Positions 43,003-51,595 of a stretch of DNA of 64,000 bases are shown in pieces. A program made the translations under genes and the position numbers. The notes beneath the pieces were generated by a model, which saw only the letters and a program-made list of their open reading frames with translations, made no database searches and was not told where the DNA came from. Source of the DNA: Actinoplanes sp. NBC_00393 (GTDB taxonomy: Bacteria; Actinomycetota; Actinomycetes; Mycobacteriales; Micromonosporaceae); the NCBI RefSeq assembly GCF_036053395.1, contig NZ_CP107942.1, positions 7,458,501 to 7,522,500 of the forward strand. The letters are read 5' to 3'. The first letter of the stretch is position 1; each line of letters begins with the position of its first letter.

Positions 43003-44895
43003 ATGACCACGATCGAACGACACCTGTACGACGTCGTCGTGATCGGCGCCGGTGGCGCCGGACTGCGCGCGGCGATCGAGGCCCGGCTGGCCGGCAAGAA
43101 GACGGCGATCATCTCGAAGTCGCTGTTCGGCAAGGCGCACACCGTCATGGCTGAGGGCGGCGCCGCCGCCGCGATGGGCAACGTGAACAGCCGCGACAAC
43201 TGGATGGTGCACTTCCGGGACACCATGCGCGGCGGCAAGTTCCTGAACAACTTCCGGATGGCCGAGCTGCACGCCAAGGAGGCGCCGGAGCGGATCTGGG
43301 AGCTGGAGACGTACGGTGCGCTCTTCGACCGGACGAAGGACGGCAAGATCTCGCAGCGCAACTTCGGCGGCCATGAGTATCCGCGGCTGGCCCACGTCGG
43401 CGACCGGACCGGACTGGAGCTGATCCGCACCCTGCAGCAGAAGATCGTCTCGCTGCAGCAGGAGGACTTCGCCGAGACCGGCAGCTACGAGTCACGGATC
43501 CGGGTGTTCCAGGAGACGACGGTCACCGAGCTGCTGCTCGACGGCGACCGGGTGGCCGGGGCGTTCGGGTACTACCGGGAGTCCGGCGAGTTCCTGCTCT
43601 TCGAGGCGCCGGCCGTGGTGCTGGCGACCGGCGGTGTCGGCCGCAGCTACAAGGTCACGTCGAACTCGTGGGAGTACACCGGTGACGGCCACGCGCTGGC
43701 CCTGCGCGCCGGCGCGACTCTGATCAACATGGAGTTCCTGCAGTTCCACCCGACGGGCATGGTCTGGCCGCCGAGTGTGAAGGGCATCCTGGTCACCGAG
43801 TCGGTCCGCGGCGACGGCGGCGTGCTGCGCAACTCGGAGAACAAGCGGTTCATGTTCGACTACGTCCCCGACGTCTTCCGCAAGCAGTACGCGGAGACGG
43901 AGGAGGAGGCCGACCGTTGGTACTCCGATCCTGACAACAATCGCCGCCCACCCGAGCTGCTGCCCCGCGACGAGGTGGCCCGGGCCATCAACAGCGAGGT
44001 CAAGGCGGGTCGCGGCAGCCCGGCCGGCGGAGTGTTCCTGGACATCGCCAGCCGGATGCCGGCCGAGCAGATCATCCGGCGGCTGCCGTCGATGCACCAC
44101 CAGTTCAAGGAGCTGGCCGACGTCGACATCACCAAGGAGCCGATGGAGGTCGGCCCGACCTGCCACTACGTGATGGGTGGCGTCGAGGTCGAGCCGGACA
44201 CCGGGGCCGCCCTCGGTACGGTGCTCGGGCTCTTCGCCGCGGGTGAGGTCTCCGGCGGGATGCACGGGTCCAACCGGCTCGGCGGCAACTCGCTCTCCGA
44301 CCTGCTGGTCTTCGGCAAGCGGGCGGGCGAGCACGCCGCGGCGTACGTTGATGCGCTCGGCCGCCGACCGAAGGTGAGCAAGGTGGACGTCGCCGCGGCG
44401 GCCGAGGTCGCGCTGGCGCCGCTGGTGCGTACCGGTGGGGAGAACCCGTACACGCTGCAGCAGGACCTGCAGGCGGTGATGGGTGACCTGGTCGGCATCA
44501 TCCGCCGCGAGGGTGAGCTGACCGACGCGCTGAAGAAGCTGCACGAGCTGCGCCTGCGGGTGGCGAACGTGTCGGCGGACGGTGGCCGGCGGTACAACCC
44601 GGGCTGGCACCTCGCCATCGACCTGCGCAACATGCTGGTCGTCTCGGAGTGCACGGCCAAGGCAGCCCTGGAACGGGAGGAGTCCCGCGGCGGCCACACC
44701 CGGGAGGACCACCCGAAGATGAGCCCGGAGTGGCGCCGGGTCAACCTGATCTGCTCGCTCGACGAGAGCGGCGACGTGCTGCTGGAACGCAAGCCGGTGC
44801 CGAAGATGCGTGACGAGCTGATCGACCTGTTCGACCGCAGTGAGCTGGCGAAATACCTGACCGACGAGGAACTTGCCGAGCTGGAGGCAGAGTGA
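43003..44895 (+). CDS. sdhA: Succinate dehydrogenase flavoprotein subunit
   Basis: The 630-residue protein begins with the FAD dinucleotide-binding motif VVIGAGGAGLRAAIEA at 12-27 and has the covalent-FAD histidine in FGKAHTVMAEGG (about H46). Other family marks are NMEFLQFHPTGM and the catalytic-loop MGGVEVEPDT and GGNSLSDLLVFG. It oxidises succinate to fumarate. The ATG at 43003 is chosen after AGGGCGACC. Its stop overlaps the sdhB start region. Confidence 0.95.
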   Translation: MTTIERHLYDVVVIGAGGAGLRAAIEARLAGKKTAIISKSLFGKAHTVMAEGGAAAAMGNVNSRDNWMVHFRDTMRGGKFLNNFRMAELHAKEAPERIWELETYGALFDRTKDGKISQRNFGGHEYPRLAHVGDRTGLELIRTLQQKIVSLQQEDFAETGSYESRIRVFQETTVTELLLDGDRVAGAFGYYRESGEFLLFEAPAVVLATGGVGRSYKVTSNSWEYTGDGHALALRAGATLINMEFLQFHPTGMVWPPSVKGILVTESVRGDGGVLRNSENKRFMFDYVPDVFRKQYAETEEEADRWYSDPDNNRRPPELLPRDEVARAINSEVKAGRGSPAGGVFLDIASRMPAEQIIRRLPSMHHQFKELADVDITKEPMEVGPTCHYVMGGVEVEPDTGAALGTVLGLFAAGEVSGGMHGSNRLGGNSLSDLLVFGKRAGEHAAAYVDALGRRPKVSKVDVAAAAEVALAPLVRTGGENPYTLQQDLQAVMGDLVGIIRREGELTDALKKLHELRLRVANVSADGGRRYNPGWHLAIDLRNMLVVSECTAKAALEREESRGGHTREDHPKMSPEWRRVNLICSLDESGDVLLERKPVPKMRDELIDLFDRSELAKYLTDEELAELEAE

Positions 44896-45893
44896 TGGGC
44901 ACCAAACGGCGCTTCCGCGTCTGGCGCGGCGACGCATCCGGCGGCGAGCTGCGCGACTTCGACGTCGAGGTGAACGAGGGCGAGGTCGTCCTCGACATCA
45001 TCCACCGGCTGCAGGCCACCGAGGCACCCGACCTGGCGTGCCGGTGGAACTGCAAGGCCGGCAAGTGCGGCTCCTGCTCCATGGAGATCAACGGCAAGCC
45101 GCGGCTCGGCTGCATGACCCGGATGTCCACGTTCGACGAGGACGAGACGGTTTCGATCACCCCGATCCGGACCTTCCCCATCATCCGGGACCTGGTCACC
45201 GACGTCTCGTTCAACTACGAGAAGGCGCGGGAGACACCGGCGTTTGCGCCGCCCGCCGGAGTGGCTCCCGGTGAGTACCGGATGCAGCAGGTCGACGTGG
45301 AGCGCAGCCAGGAGTTCCGCAAGTGCATCGAGTGCTTCCTCTGCCAGAACACCTGTCACGTGGTCCGCGACCACGAGGAGAACAAAGAGGCGTTCGCCGG
45401 CCCGCGGTACTTCATCCGCGCCGCCGAACTGGACATGCACCCGCTCGACGCCCGCAGTGACCGCAAGGAGTATGCGCAGGCCGAGCAGGGTCTCGGCTAC
45501 TGCAACATCACCAAGTGCTGCACCGAGGTCTGCCCCGAGCACATCAAGATCACTGACAACGCGATCATCCCGATGAAGGAGCGCGTCGTCGACCGCCGCT
45601 ACGACCCGCTGGTCTGGCTCGGTCGCAAGATCTTCCGCCGGGATCAGCTGGAGTCATCCGAGTCGCTCGCCCCGAGCACCTCGGTAGGAGTCACCGGCGT
45701 GGCGGCCGGCACCCCGTTCTCCAGCGCGCGGCTGCCGGAGAACGCACCGGTCGGGCCGGACGGGCACATGGACATCTCCGAGATGGCGGCGCCGCTCCAG
45801 GGTGGACTGTCCCCGTTCGGGGAGGACATCACCTTCCCGCTCCCGCCCGAGCAGATCGTCTACCACCACCCGGAGGCGGAGAAGGAGAAGTAA
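44895..45893 (+). CDS. sdhB: Succinate dehydrogenase iron-sulfur subunit
   Basis: The 332-residue protein carries all three clusters. [2Fe-2S] cysteines are at 53, 58, 61 and 73, [4Fe-4S] in CIECFLCQNTC and [3Fe-4S] in CNITKCCTEVCP. It wires SdhA to the membrane subunit. A C-terminal tail of about 80 residues (Pro- and Gly-rich) is longer than in E. coli. The ATG overlaps the sdhA TGA by one base (TGATG); a GTG one codon earlier (44892) is also possible. Confidence 0.95.
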   Translation: MGTKRRFRVWRGDASGGELRDFDVEVNEGEVVLDIIHRLQATEAPDLACRWNCKAGKCGSCSMEINGKPRLGCMTRMSTFDEDETVSITPIRTFPIIRDLVTDVSFNYEKARETPAFAPPAGVAPGEYRMQQVDVERSQEFRKCIECFLCQNTCHVVRDHEENKEAFAGPRYFIRAAELDMHPLDARSDRKEYAQAEQGLGYCNITKCCTEVCPEHIKITDNAIIPMKERVVDRRYDPLVWLGRKIFRRDQLESSESLAPSTSVGVTGVAAGTPFSSARLPENAPVGPDGHMDISEMAAPLQGGLSPFGEDITFPLPPEQIVYHHPEAEKEK

Positions 45894-45896
45894 CCT
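45891..45896 (+). promoter_or_regulatory. Leaderless -10 box of the RimJ-like gene
   Basis: TAACCT, whose TAA is the sdhB stop, lies 6 nt before ATG 45903. Confidence 0.4.
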
Positions 45897-45902
45897 CGCC
45901 GC

Positions 45903-46472
45903 ATGCCGTCGCTTTACACCCCGGCTCTGCCCGCCGGAACGCTCAGTTCCCTGCCGCAACCCGTCATCACCGACGACGGCCTGCAACTACGACCGTGGCA
46001 GGAATCGGATCTGGCGGACGTGATCGCCGGGTACTCGGACCCGGCGATCCAGCGGTGGCACTGCCGCAGCATGACCAGCGATGAGGCCCGGGAGTGGATC
46101 GCACGGTGGCCGGGACGCTGGAGTACGGAGACCGGCGCCGGCTGGGCGGTGACCCTGGACGGCGCGGTGGCCGGGCAGATCAGCTTCCGCCGGGTCGACC
46201 TGGACGAAGGGCTGGCCGAGGTGTCGTACTGGGTGTTGCCGTCGGCCCGCGGCAAGCGCATCGCGCCGCGGGCGCTCGGGGCGCTGGCCGTGTGGTCGTT
46301 CGGCACGCTGGGGCTGCACCGGGTGGAGCTGAACCACTCGACGTTGAACAACGCGTCGTGCCGGGTGGCTGAGCTGGCCGGATTCCCGGCCGAGGGCGTC
46401 CAACGCGGGGTGGCCAGGCACGCCGACGGCTGGCACGACATGCACGGCCACGCCCGGCTCGCCACCGACTGA
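45903..46472 (+). CDS. GNAT acetyltransferase, RimJ/RimL-like
   Basis: The 189-residue protein has a GNAT fold: LRPWQESDLADVIAGYSDPAIQRW at the start, the acetyl-CoA strand VSYWVLPSARGKRIAPRAL, and LGLHRVELNHSTLNNASCRVAELAGF at the end. RimJ/RimL members acetylate protein N-termini or small amines, and the substrate is not evident. It starts 10 nt after sdhB and may be co-transcribed or use the TAACCT box. Confidence 0.87.
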   Translation: MPSLYTPALPAGTLSSLPQPVITDDGLQLRPWQESDLADVIAGYSDPAIQRWHCRSMTSDEAREWIARWPGRWSTETGAGWAVTLDGAVAGQISFRRVDLDEGLAEVSYWVLPSARGKRIAPRALGALAVWSFGTLGLHRVELNHSTLNNASCRVAELAGFPAEGVQRGVARHADGWHDMHGHARLATD

Positions 46473-46475
46473 CCG

Positions 46476-46514
46476 GGCCCCGCCCGCCGTCTGGCCCGGA
46501 GCGAACTCGGGGCC
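46476..46514. terminator. Hairpin between convergent genes
   Basis: GGCCCCG at 46476-46482 pairs with CGGGGCC at 46508-46514 between the convergent acetyltransferase genes. Confidence 0.45.
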
Positions 46515-46541
46515 GACGGGCGAGCGCGGACGCAGGGGCGG

Positions 46542-47063
46542 TCAGCGGGGTTCGATCGGTTCGGCGCTGTCGGTGACCAGGTTGAGCTGGGTGATGGCTA
46601 CGTCGCGCCAGGCGCCGTGTTTCCAGCCGATTCGGCGGTGCACCCCGACCGGCTCGAAACCGAACGACGCGTGCAGGCCGAGGCTCGGTTCGTTGGGCAG
46701 CGTCGTCTTCGCCACGGCCACCCGGTAGCCGCGGTCGACCAGCCTGGGCAGCAGCACCTGGTACAGCGCGCGGCCGGCCCCGGTGCGGTGCCGGCCGGTC
46801 TCCAGGTAGACGCTCACCTCGCACGACCACCGGTACGCCGGGCGGACGGCGAACGGGCCCGCGTACGCGTACCCGATGATGTTGTCCTCAAGCTCGGCCA
46901 CCAGCCAGGCGTGCGCCCGGGAAGCTGCCGTGATCCGCTCGGACATCTCGGCCGCTGTCGGCGGCTCGGTCTCGAAGGTGATCGCCGTGTCCAGGACGTA
47001 AGGGCGATAGATGGCTGCGCAGGCAGCCGCATCCGCGGGACCGGCGTCCCTAATCTTCAGCAT
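46542..47063 (-). CDS. GNAT acetyltransferase of the phosphinothricin acetyltransferase type
   Basis: The 173-residue protein starts IRDAGPADAAACAAIY and has TAITFETEPPT, GRHRTGAGRALYQVLL (acetyl-CoA site) and the diagnostic LHASFGFEPVGVHRRIGWKHGAWRDV. These are marks of the PAT/Bar/MddA group, which acetylates phosphinothricin, methionine sulfone or similar amines. Whether it gives resistance to anything is unknown. Its 5' end overlaps the 3' end of the TetR gene by 14 nt on the same strand. Confidence 0.88.
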   Translation of the reverse strand: MLKIRDAGPADAAACAAIYRPYVLDTAITFETEPPTAAEMSERITAASRAHAWLVAELEDNIIGYAYAGPFAVRPAYRWSCEVSVYLETGRHRTGAGRALYQVLLPRLVDRGYRVAVAKTTLPNEPSLGLHASFGFEPVGVHRRIGWKHGAWRDVAITQLNLVTDSAEPIEPR

Positions 47064-47778
47064 TGTTCAACCACAGTTCGAGGCCGTCGAGGATCCGTTC
47101 CAGGCCGAAGACGAAGCCTTCCCGGAACATGTCGTACGGATTCTGGTTGATCTCGTCGGTCGCCCGCCGCCACTTGTCGTAGTCGGGGTAGTCATCGGCG
47201 ATCTGCTCGAGGTAGGGCTCGAGGCGCCGGCCCACCTCGGTCGGATCGATCCCGGACCGCTGCATCGACGCGGCCACCGCCGACTCGGTCGTCGCCGAGC
47301 CGACCGCGTGCGCCTGCAACACCGCGGCCGCGTGCGACACCGCCATCCCGGTGAATCCGGCGGCGGTGAACAGGGCGACCATCCGGTTTCCCATCCGCAT
47401 CGCGTTGGGGCCGAGGGTGGGGCGCAGGCCGAGCTGCCCGATCACCCAGGGGTGTCGCAGCAGCGCGTCGCGCATGCCGTTGGCCAGCACCGATGCGCCC
47501 ATCCGCCAGCCGGTGTCGCCCGGCTCCGGCACGTAGACCTCGGCGAGCACCTGGTCGACGGCCAGCTCCATCAGCTCGTCCTTGTGGGCGACGTGCCAGT
47601 AGAGCGAGGTGGCGCCGGAACCGAGCCGGGTGCCCAGCCGGCGCATGCTCAGGCCGGCCGTCCCCTCGGCGTCGAGCATCTCCACCGCGGTACGCACGAT
47701 CTGCTCACGAGTCAATGCGGGCTGGTCACCCCGGGTGCGTGGCGGGCGGGTCCACACCGAGTCGGTGAAGTCGGGCAT
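47050..47778 (-). CDS. TetR-family repressor of the divergent MFS pump
   Basis: The 242-residue protein has an N-terminal TetR helix-turn-helix (LTREQIVRTAVEMLDAEG, then LGSGATSLYWHVAHKDEL) and a C-terminal domain resembling TetR_C_1 drug-binding regulators. TAGGAT lies 7 nt before ATG 47778, supporting this leaderless start over ATG 47787. Palindromic sites fill the divergent intergenic region. It probably represses both itself and the pump until a drug-like ligand binds. Confidence 0.9.
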   Translation of the reverse strand: MPDFTDSVWTRPPRTRGDQPALTREQIVRTAVEMLDAEGTAGLSMRRLGTRLGSGATSLYWHVAHKDELMELAVDQVLAEVYVPEPGDTGWRMGASVLANGMRDALLRHPWVIGQLGLRPTLGPNAMRMGNRMVALFTAAGFTGMAVSHAAAVLQAHAVGSATTESAVAASMQRSGIDPTEVGRRLEPYLEQIADDYPDYDKWRRATDEINQNPYDMFREGFVFGLERILDGLELWLNNAED

Positions 47779-47785
47779 GGATGTC

Positions 47786-47791
47786 ATCCTA
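47786..47791 (-). promoter_or_regulatory. Leaderless -10 box of the tetR gene
   Basis: TAGGAT on the minus strand with a 7-nt spacer to ATG 47778, adjoining the operator array. Confidence 0.45.
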
Positions 47792-47796
47792 CCGAC

Positions 47797-47854
47797 ACTC
47801 GAACACTGTACGAGTCAGGTGTACGGTGTTCGAGTCACTCGCACACCGTACGAG
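47797..47854. promoter_or_regulatory. Three-part TetR operator array
   Basis: CTCGAACACTGTACGAG (47798-47814) and CTCGCACACCGTACGAG (47838-47854) are two copies of one imperfect palindrome. Between them the inverted half GTACGGTGTTCGAGT (47821-47835) mirrors ACTCGAACACTGTAC (47797-47811) with one mismatch. The array covers the space between tetR and the pump. Confidence 0.7.
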
Positions 47855-47866
47855 AGAGGCTCACCG

Positions 47867-49372
47867 ATGCCCGAACGTCACCCCCGTCGCTGGTTGATCC
47901 TGGGCGTGCTGTGCCTCAGCCTGCTCGTGGTCGTCGTCGACAACATGGTGCTCAACATCGCGATCCCGTCGCTGATCGTCGACCTCGGCGCGAGCAGCAC
48001 GGACATTCAATGGATCATCGACGCGTACATCCTGGTCTTCGCCGGCCTGCTGCTCACCGCCGGCAGCCTCTCCGACCGGCACGGACGCCGGCTCGGCCTG
48101 GTGTTCGGCCTGATCGTGTTCGGCAGCGCCTCGATTCTGGCCACGATCTGCCAGACACCCGGTCAGCTGATCGCCGCGCGCGGGCTGATGGGCGCCGGCG
48201 CCGCCTTCCTGATGCCCGGCACCCTGTCCATCCTCACCACGGTCTTCGACGACAGCGAGCGCAAGAAAGCGATCGCGATCTGGAGTTCCGTCCTGATGCT
48301 CGGCGCCCTGGGCGCGCCCACCCTCGGCGGGCTGCTGCTCGAACACTTCTGGTGGGGCTCGGTCTTCCTGCTGAACATCCCGATCGCGATCCTCGGCATC
48401 ATCGCCGCCCTGGTGATCATTCCGGAGTCCCGGGGACCGGCGAGCCGGCCCGACCTGGTCGGCGCGGTCACCTCGATGCTCGGCATGACCGCCCTGGTCT
48501 GGGGCATCATCAACGCCCCGGGGCACGGGTGGTCGTCCGCGCGTACCCTCGGCGGTTTCGCTGTCGCCGCGGTCGCGCTGACCGCGTTCGCCGTCTGGGA
48601 ACGCCGGACCGACGAGCCGATGCTGCCGCTCACCCTGTTCCGTAACCGCAACTTCGCCGGCGCCAGCCTCTCCATCGTGCTGCTCGGCTTCTCGGCCGGC
48701 GGCATCGTGCTCGCGCTGACCCAGTATCTGCAGTTCGTGCTCGGTTACGAGCCGCTGAAGGCGGGCCTCGCGTTCATCCCGATGCTGGTCACGGCGATGG
48801 CGTTCAACGGTGTCGGCGTGGTGGTGGACAAACGGTTCGGGGCGCGGGTGGCGCTCGGGGCCGGGCTGCTGCTGATGGCCGGCGGCTTCGGCGTGCTCGC
48901 CTCGCTGAGTTCCGGTGACGGTTACCCGACGCTGGCCGCCGCGCTCGTACTGATCGGCGCGGGCCAGGGGACCGCGGTGCCGGCCGCGGTCGGGACGCTG
49001 CTCGGCGCCCTCCCGCCGGAACGCGCCGGCGTGGGGTCCGCGGTCAACGACACGGTTCAGCAGGTCGGCACGGCGCTCAGCGTTGCGGTGCTGGGCGCAG
49101 TGCTGACGGCCGCGTACCGCTCGGCCATGCCGGACGACGCCCCCGTCCCGGCTCGCGAATCCATCGGTGACGCGCTCAACCTGGCGGCCACCACCGGCGA
49201 CAACGCCCTGGCCCGGCTCGCCCAGGACGCCTTCGTCGACGCCTTCTCGATCACCGCGCTGGTCGGCGTGGTGGGTGGCATCGTGGCGGCGGTCGTCGCC
49301 ACCGCCATTCTGCGGCCACGGCCCGAGGTTGCCCCCACGGATTCGAACGTTCGTACTAACATGGTGGGATGA
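47867..49372 (+). CDS. MFS drug/proton antiporter, DHA2 (14-TM) type
   Basis: The 501-residue protein has 14 predicted helices. Motif A-like SLSDRHGRRLGLVFG is in loop 2-3, and motif C-like GALGAPTLGGLLLEHFWW lies in helix 5, both marks of EmrB/QacA exporters. VDNMVLNIAIPSLIVDLG in helix 1 carries the acidic residue of motif D1. It exports lipophilic compounds by proton antiport; the substrate is unknown. ATG 47867 follows GAGAGAGG. Its stop overlaps the AlkB-like start in ATGA. Confidence 0.9.
   Translation: MPERHPRRWLILGVLCLSLLVVVVDNMVLNIAIPSLIVDLGASSTDIQWIIDAYILVFAGLLLTAGSLSDRHGRRLGLVFGLIVFGSASILATICQTPGQLIAARGLMGAGAAFLMPGTLSILTTVFDDSERKKAIAIWSSVLMLGALGAPTLGGLLLEHFWWGSVFLLNIPIAILGIIAALVIIPESRGPASRPDLVGAVTSMLGMTALVWGIINAPGHGWSSARTLGGFAVAAVALTAFAVWERRTDEPMLPLTLFRNRNFAGASLSIVLLGFSAGGIVLALTQYLQFVLGYEPLKAGLAFIPMLVTAMAFNGVGVVVDKRFGARVALGAGLLLMAGGFGVLASLSSGDGYPTLAAALVLIGAGQGTAVPAAVGTLLGALPPERAGVGSAVNDTVQQVGTALSVAVLGAVLTAAYRSAMPDDAPVPARESIGDALNLAATTGDNALARLAQDAFVDAFSITALVGVVGGIVAAVVATAILRPRPEVAPTDSNVRTNMVG
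49357..49362 (+). promoter_or_regulatory. Possible internal leaderless -10 box of the alkB-like gene
   Basis: TAACAT lies 6 nt before ATG 49369, inside the 3' end of the pump gene and just after the palindrome CGAACGTTCG at 49344-49353. Confidence 0.35.
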
Positions 49373-50004
49373 CCGGCGCTTACCAGCCTTCGATGCTTGA
49401 TCTGATGTCCGGGCCGGCCAGCGAGCTCGAGCCGTTGGCCGGCCGCCTCATCCGGCTCCGGCTCACCGCGGGCGCGTGGGTCGACACCCTGCCAGGCTGG
49501 ATGCACGGCTCCGACGAGGTCTTCGAGACCCTGCTCGGCATCGACTGGCGCGCCGAGCGCCGCAAGATGTATGACGACGTCGTCGACGTTCCGCGGCTGC
49601 TGCGGTGGTACAGCGGTCGTGAACCTCTGCCACATCCTGCGCTGGATGCTGCGAAGGCCGCACTGAACAGCTATTACGCTGATGAGCTCGGCGAGGAGTT
49701 CGTCACCGCGGGCATGTGTCTCTACCGCGACGGCCGCGACAGCGTGGCCTGGCACGGTGACACCCACGGCCGCTCCGCGAAACACGACACCATGGTTGCG
49801 ATCGTCTCCTTTGGATCTCCGCGCAATCTGCTGCTCCGCTCGCGCACCGGCGACCATGACACGCTTCGCTTCCCACTCGGCCACGGTGACCTGATCGTCA
49901 TGGGTGGGTCCTGCCAGCGCACTTGGGAACATGCCGTGCCGAAGACGGCCAAACCCGTGGGGCCGCGCATCAGCGTTCAGTTCCGGCCTGCGGGTGTGGC
50001 TTAG
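49369..50004 (+). CDS. AlkB-like Fe(II)/2-oxoglutarate dioxygenase
   Basis: The 211-residue protein has the AlkB core: WHGDTHGRSAKHDTMVAIVSFG with the H-x-D metal pair, a later histidine in TWEHAVPKT, and RISVQFR with the 2-oxoglutarate arginine. AlkB enzymes oxidatively demethylate alkylated DNA or RNA bases. The ATG overlaps the MFS stop (ATGA), so pump induction would also raise this enzyme. That pairing suggests export plus repair against an alkylating toxin (inference). Confidence 0.88.
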   Translation: MTGAYQPSMLDLMSGPASELEPLAGRLIRLRLTAGAWVDTLPGWMHGSDEVFETLLGIDWRAERRKMYDDVVDVPRLLRWYSGREPLPHPALDAAKAALNSYYADELGEEFVTAGMCLYRDGRDSVAWHGDTHGRSAKHDTMVAIVSFGSPRNLLLRSRTGDHDTLRFPLGHGDLIVMGGSCQRTWEHAVPKTAKPVGPRISVQFRPAGVA

Positions 50005-50269
50005 AGGGGGTACGGGTTAGCGCAGTTCTTCAAACGCAACTACGCCGTTCCGCCGTGGCCGCGCGATGCAGGATGCCGGGCCGGGCCGCAGCGCGGCCGC
50101 CGGGCCCATGTAGCGGCTTGCGCTGAACCCGACATTTCGCGCGCCCGCGGGCGTGCCTCGTGTCCGGCGCCCAGCCCACGTCCGCGCATTGCGTCCGCGC
50201 CCAGCCCTTTCCGCACCCCGCTCGCGTCCGGCGCCCAGCCCACGCCCAGTCCCCGCCGCGTCCAGCCCA

Positions 50270-50440
50270 CGCCGCGTCCAGCCCCGCGCCCGGCCGACGT
50301 CCGCGCCCAGTCCACGCCGCGTCCGGCCCCGCGCCCGGCCCACGTCCGCGCCCAGTCCACGCCGCGCCCGGCCCCGCGCCCGGCCCACGTCCGCGCCCAG
50401 TCCACGCCGCGCCCGGCCCGCGCCCGGCCCACGTCCGCAC
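50270..50440. repeat. 45-bp tandem repeat, nearly four copies
   Basis: The element CCCAGTCCACGC recurs at 50306, 50351 and 50396, exactly 45 bp apart, with surrounding CGCGCCCGGCCCACGTCCG conserved. Degenerate shorter copies extend left to about 50160. Confidence 0.85.
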
Positions 50441-50657
50441 CGCGGGCGGCCGCGCCGCGCCCTAATGGCCCGAAGCTTGCTGACTACTGCTTGCAGCACA
50501 GCCGCGGCCGCACATCTACTGCCCGGCCGCACATCAGCACGGCCACCGCCTTGAATCCAACGGTCGGATGAGGCAACCCATCGCTCCGGGCATGCGGCGC
50601 ATCTGTCGGGCCGTGACCACCGATGTCCTCAGGTCTCCCAGGCGGTAAGCCTCGGCC

Positions 50658-50711
50658 CGATCTTGGCGACCAGGGCTCGTCCACCCGCATTGGTGGCAGC
50701 CGCCAAGATCG
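50658..50711. other. 11-bp perfect inverted repeat
   Basis: CGATCTTGGCG at 50658-50668 is mirrored by CGCCAAGATCG at 50701-50711 with a 32-nt loop. No gene end is near, so it could be a remnant of a mobile or structured element. Confidence 0.4.
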
Positions 50712-50809
50712 CGGCGAGCCGGGGCGACGTGCTCACGCGAACGCATGTGGTCACCGCGACGCTCTACCTCGGACCGAGACCACCGGCTGGCGCTCAGGCA
50801 CCGAATCGG

Positions 50810-50965
50810 CGGGCCATAACCTGCCGCAACGCCAGCCGGCCACGCCCAGCTGGCACTCAGACATGGAATATGCGGGCGATAACCTGCCGCAACGCCAGCC
50901 GGCCACGCCCAGCTGGCAATCAAGCATCGAATCCGCAGGCCATAACCTGCCGCAACGCCAGCTGG
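50810..50965. repeat. 63-bp tandem repeat, about two and a half copies
   Basis: AACCTGCCGCAACGCCAGC starts at 50818, 50881 and 50944, 63 bp apart, and the sequence between is largely conserved. Confidence 0.88.
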
Positions 50966-51010
50966 CTGGGTGAAGCTGGCGCAGCTACCGAAGGTAGGAC
51001 GCGGAGGCAG

Positions 51011-51102
51011 GCGGCCGGGCTGGCCGGGCGGCCGGGCTGGCCGGGGCGGCCGGGCTGGCCGGGGCGGCCGGGCTGGCCGGGGCGGCCGGGCTGGCCGGGC
51101 CT
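51011..51102. repeat. 18-bp GC-rich tandem repeat, about five copies
   Basis: A GGCCGGGCTGGCCGGGGC-like unit repeats about five times, with one shorter copy at the left. Confidence 0.88.
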
Positions 51103-51502
51103 GATTGGCCGCGGAGGGGCCGGGGCCTGGGGCGACAGCGACCCGGACAGGCTACGGCCGACGGCTGGGAGCCCGGCTGGATGCAACCGGGCGGCTGCGG
51201 CCCGGGCGGCTGCGGCCGGGCGGCTGCGGCCCGGGTGCGTGCGCGCCGGGTGGGTGCGGCCCGGTGCGTGCGGCCCGAGTGAGTGCGGCCCACATGGGTG
51301 CGGCCCGGGTGGCTGAAGGCCTGAGGTGAGCAGTGGGTCGAGGTGGGCTGTCGGGTCGAGGTGGGCTACGGGGCCGGGTGGGCTGCGCTGGCGAGCGGGG
51401 GGAAACGCCTGGTAGGAGGGGGGATGGGCGGGGGCTGAGGGCGGCTTTGAAATCTCGAGGTAACAGGGGCATTGCAAGTGGTTGACGGCGCGGCCGAGAA
51501 AG

Positions 51503-51519
51503 TTACACTCCTAGTGTAA
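51503..51519. promoter_or_regulatory. Perfect palindromic operator before the LIV/ACAD operon
   Basis: TTACACT at 51503-51509, CCT, AGTGTAA at 51513-51519 form a perfect inverted repeat. It lies 21 nt after a TTGACG (51482-51487) and 76 nt before livG. The TetR at the operon's far end is the likely binder. Confidence 0.6.
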
Positions 51520-51595
51520 ATAGTTGACCTTAAGTCTCTGCTGCAGAGGCAATCGGCTCCACACAGGACTTCCACCGGTCCAGCGAGGTGGCTCC

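Larger units (their letters stand above)
50005..51595. other. 1.6-kb repeat-rich region without a supported gene
   Basis: Long open frames exist on both strands, but they follow the tandem repeats, lack ribosome-binding sites and recognisable domains, and overlap each other. The region holds three different minisatellites and one hairpin, plus diffuse GTGCGGCCCGG-like repeats at 51180-51330. The right end is the promoter and operator of the LIV operon. Confidence 0.6.

Noticed and set aside
49344..49353. LexA/SOS box near the alkB-like gene
   Set aside because: CGAACGTTCG has no 4-nt spacer between the half-sites, unlike the actinobacterial GAAC-N4-GTTC box; kept only as a palindrome.
50017..50532. 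Minus-strand 171-codon frame rich in Arg/Gly repeats
   Set aside because: It only mirrors the 45-bp repeat, has no ribosome-binding site or domain, and is overlapped by similar frames on both strands.
50663..51316. Plus-strand 217-codon frame with 21-residue repeats
   Set aside because: Its content is dictated by the 63-bp and 18-bp arrays; no start signal and no recognisable fold.
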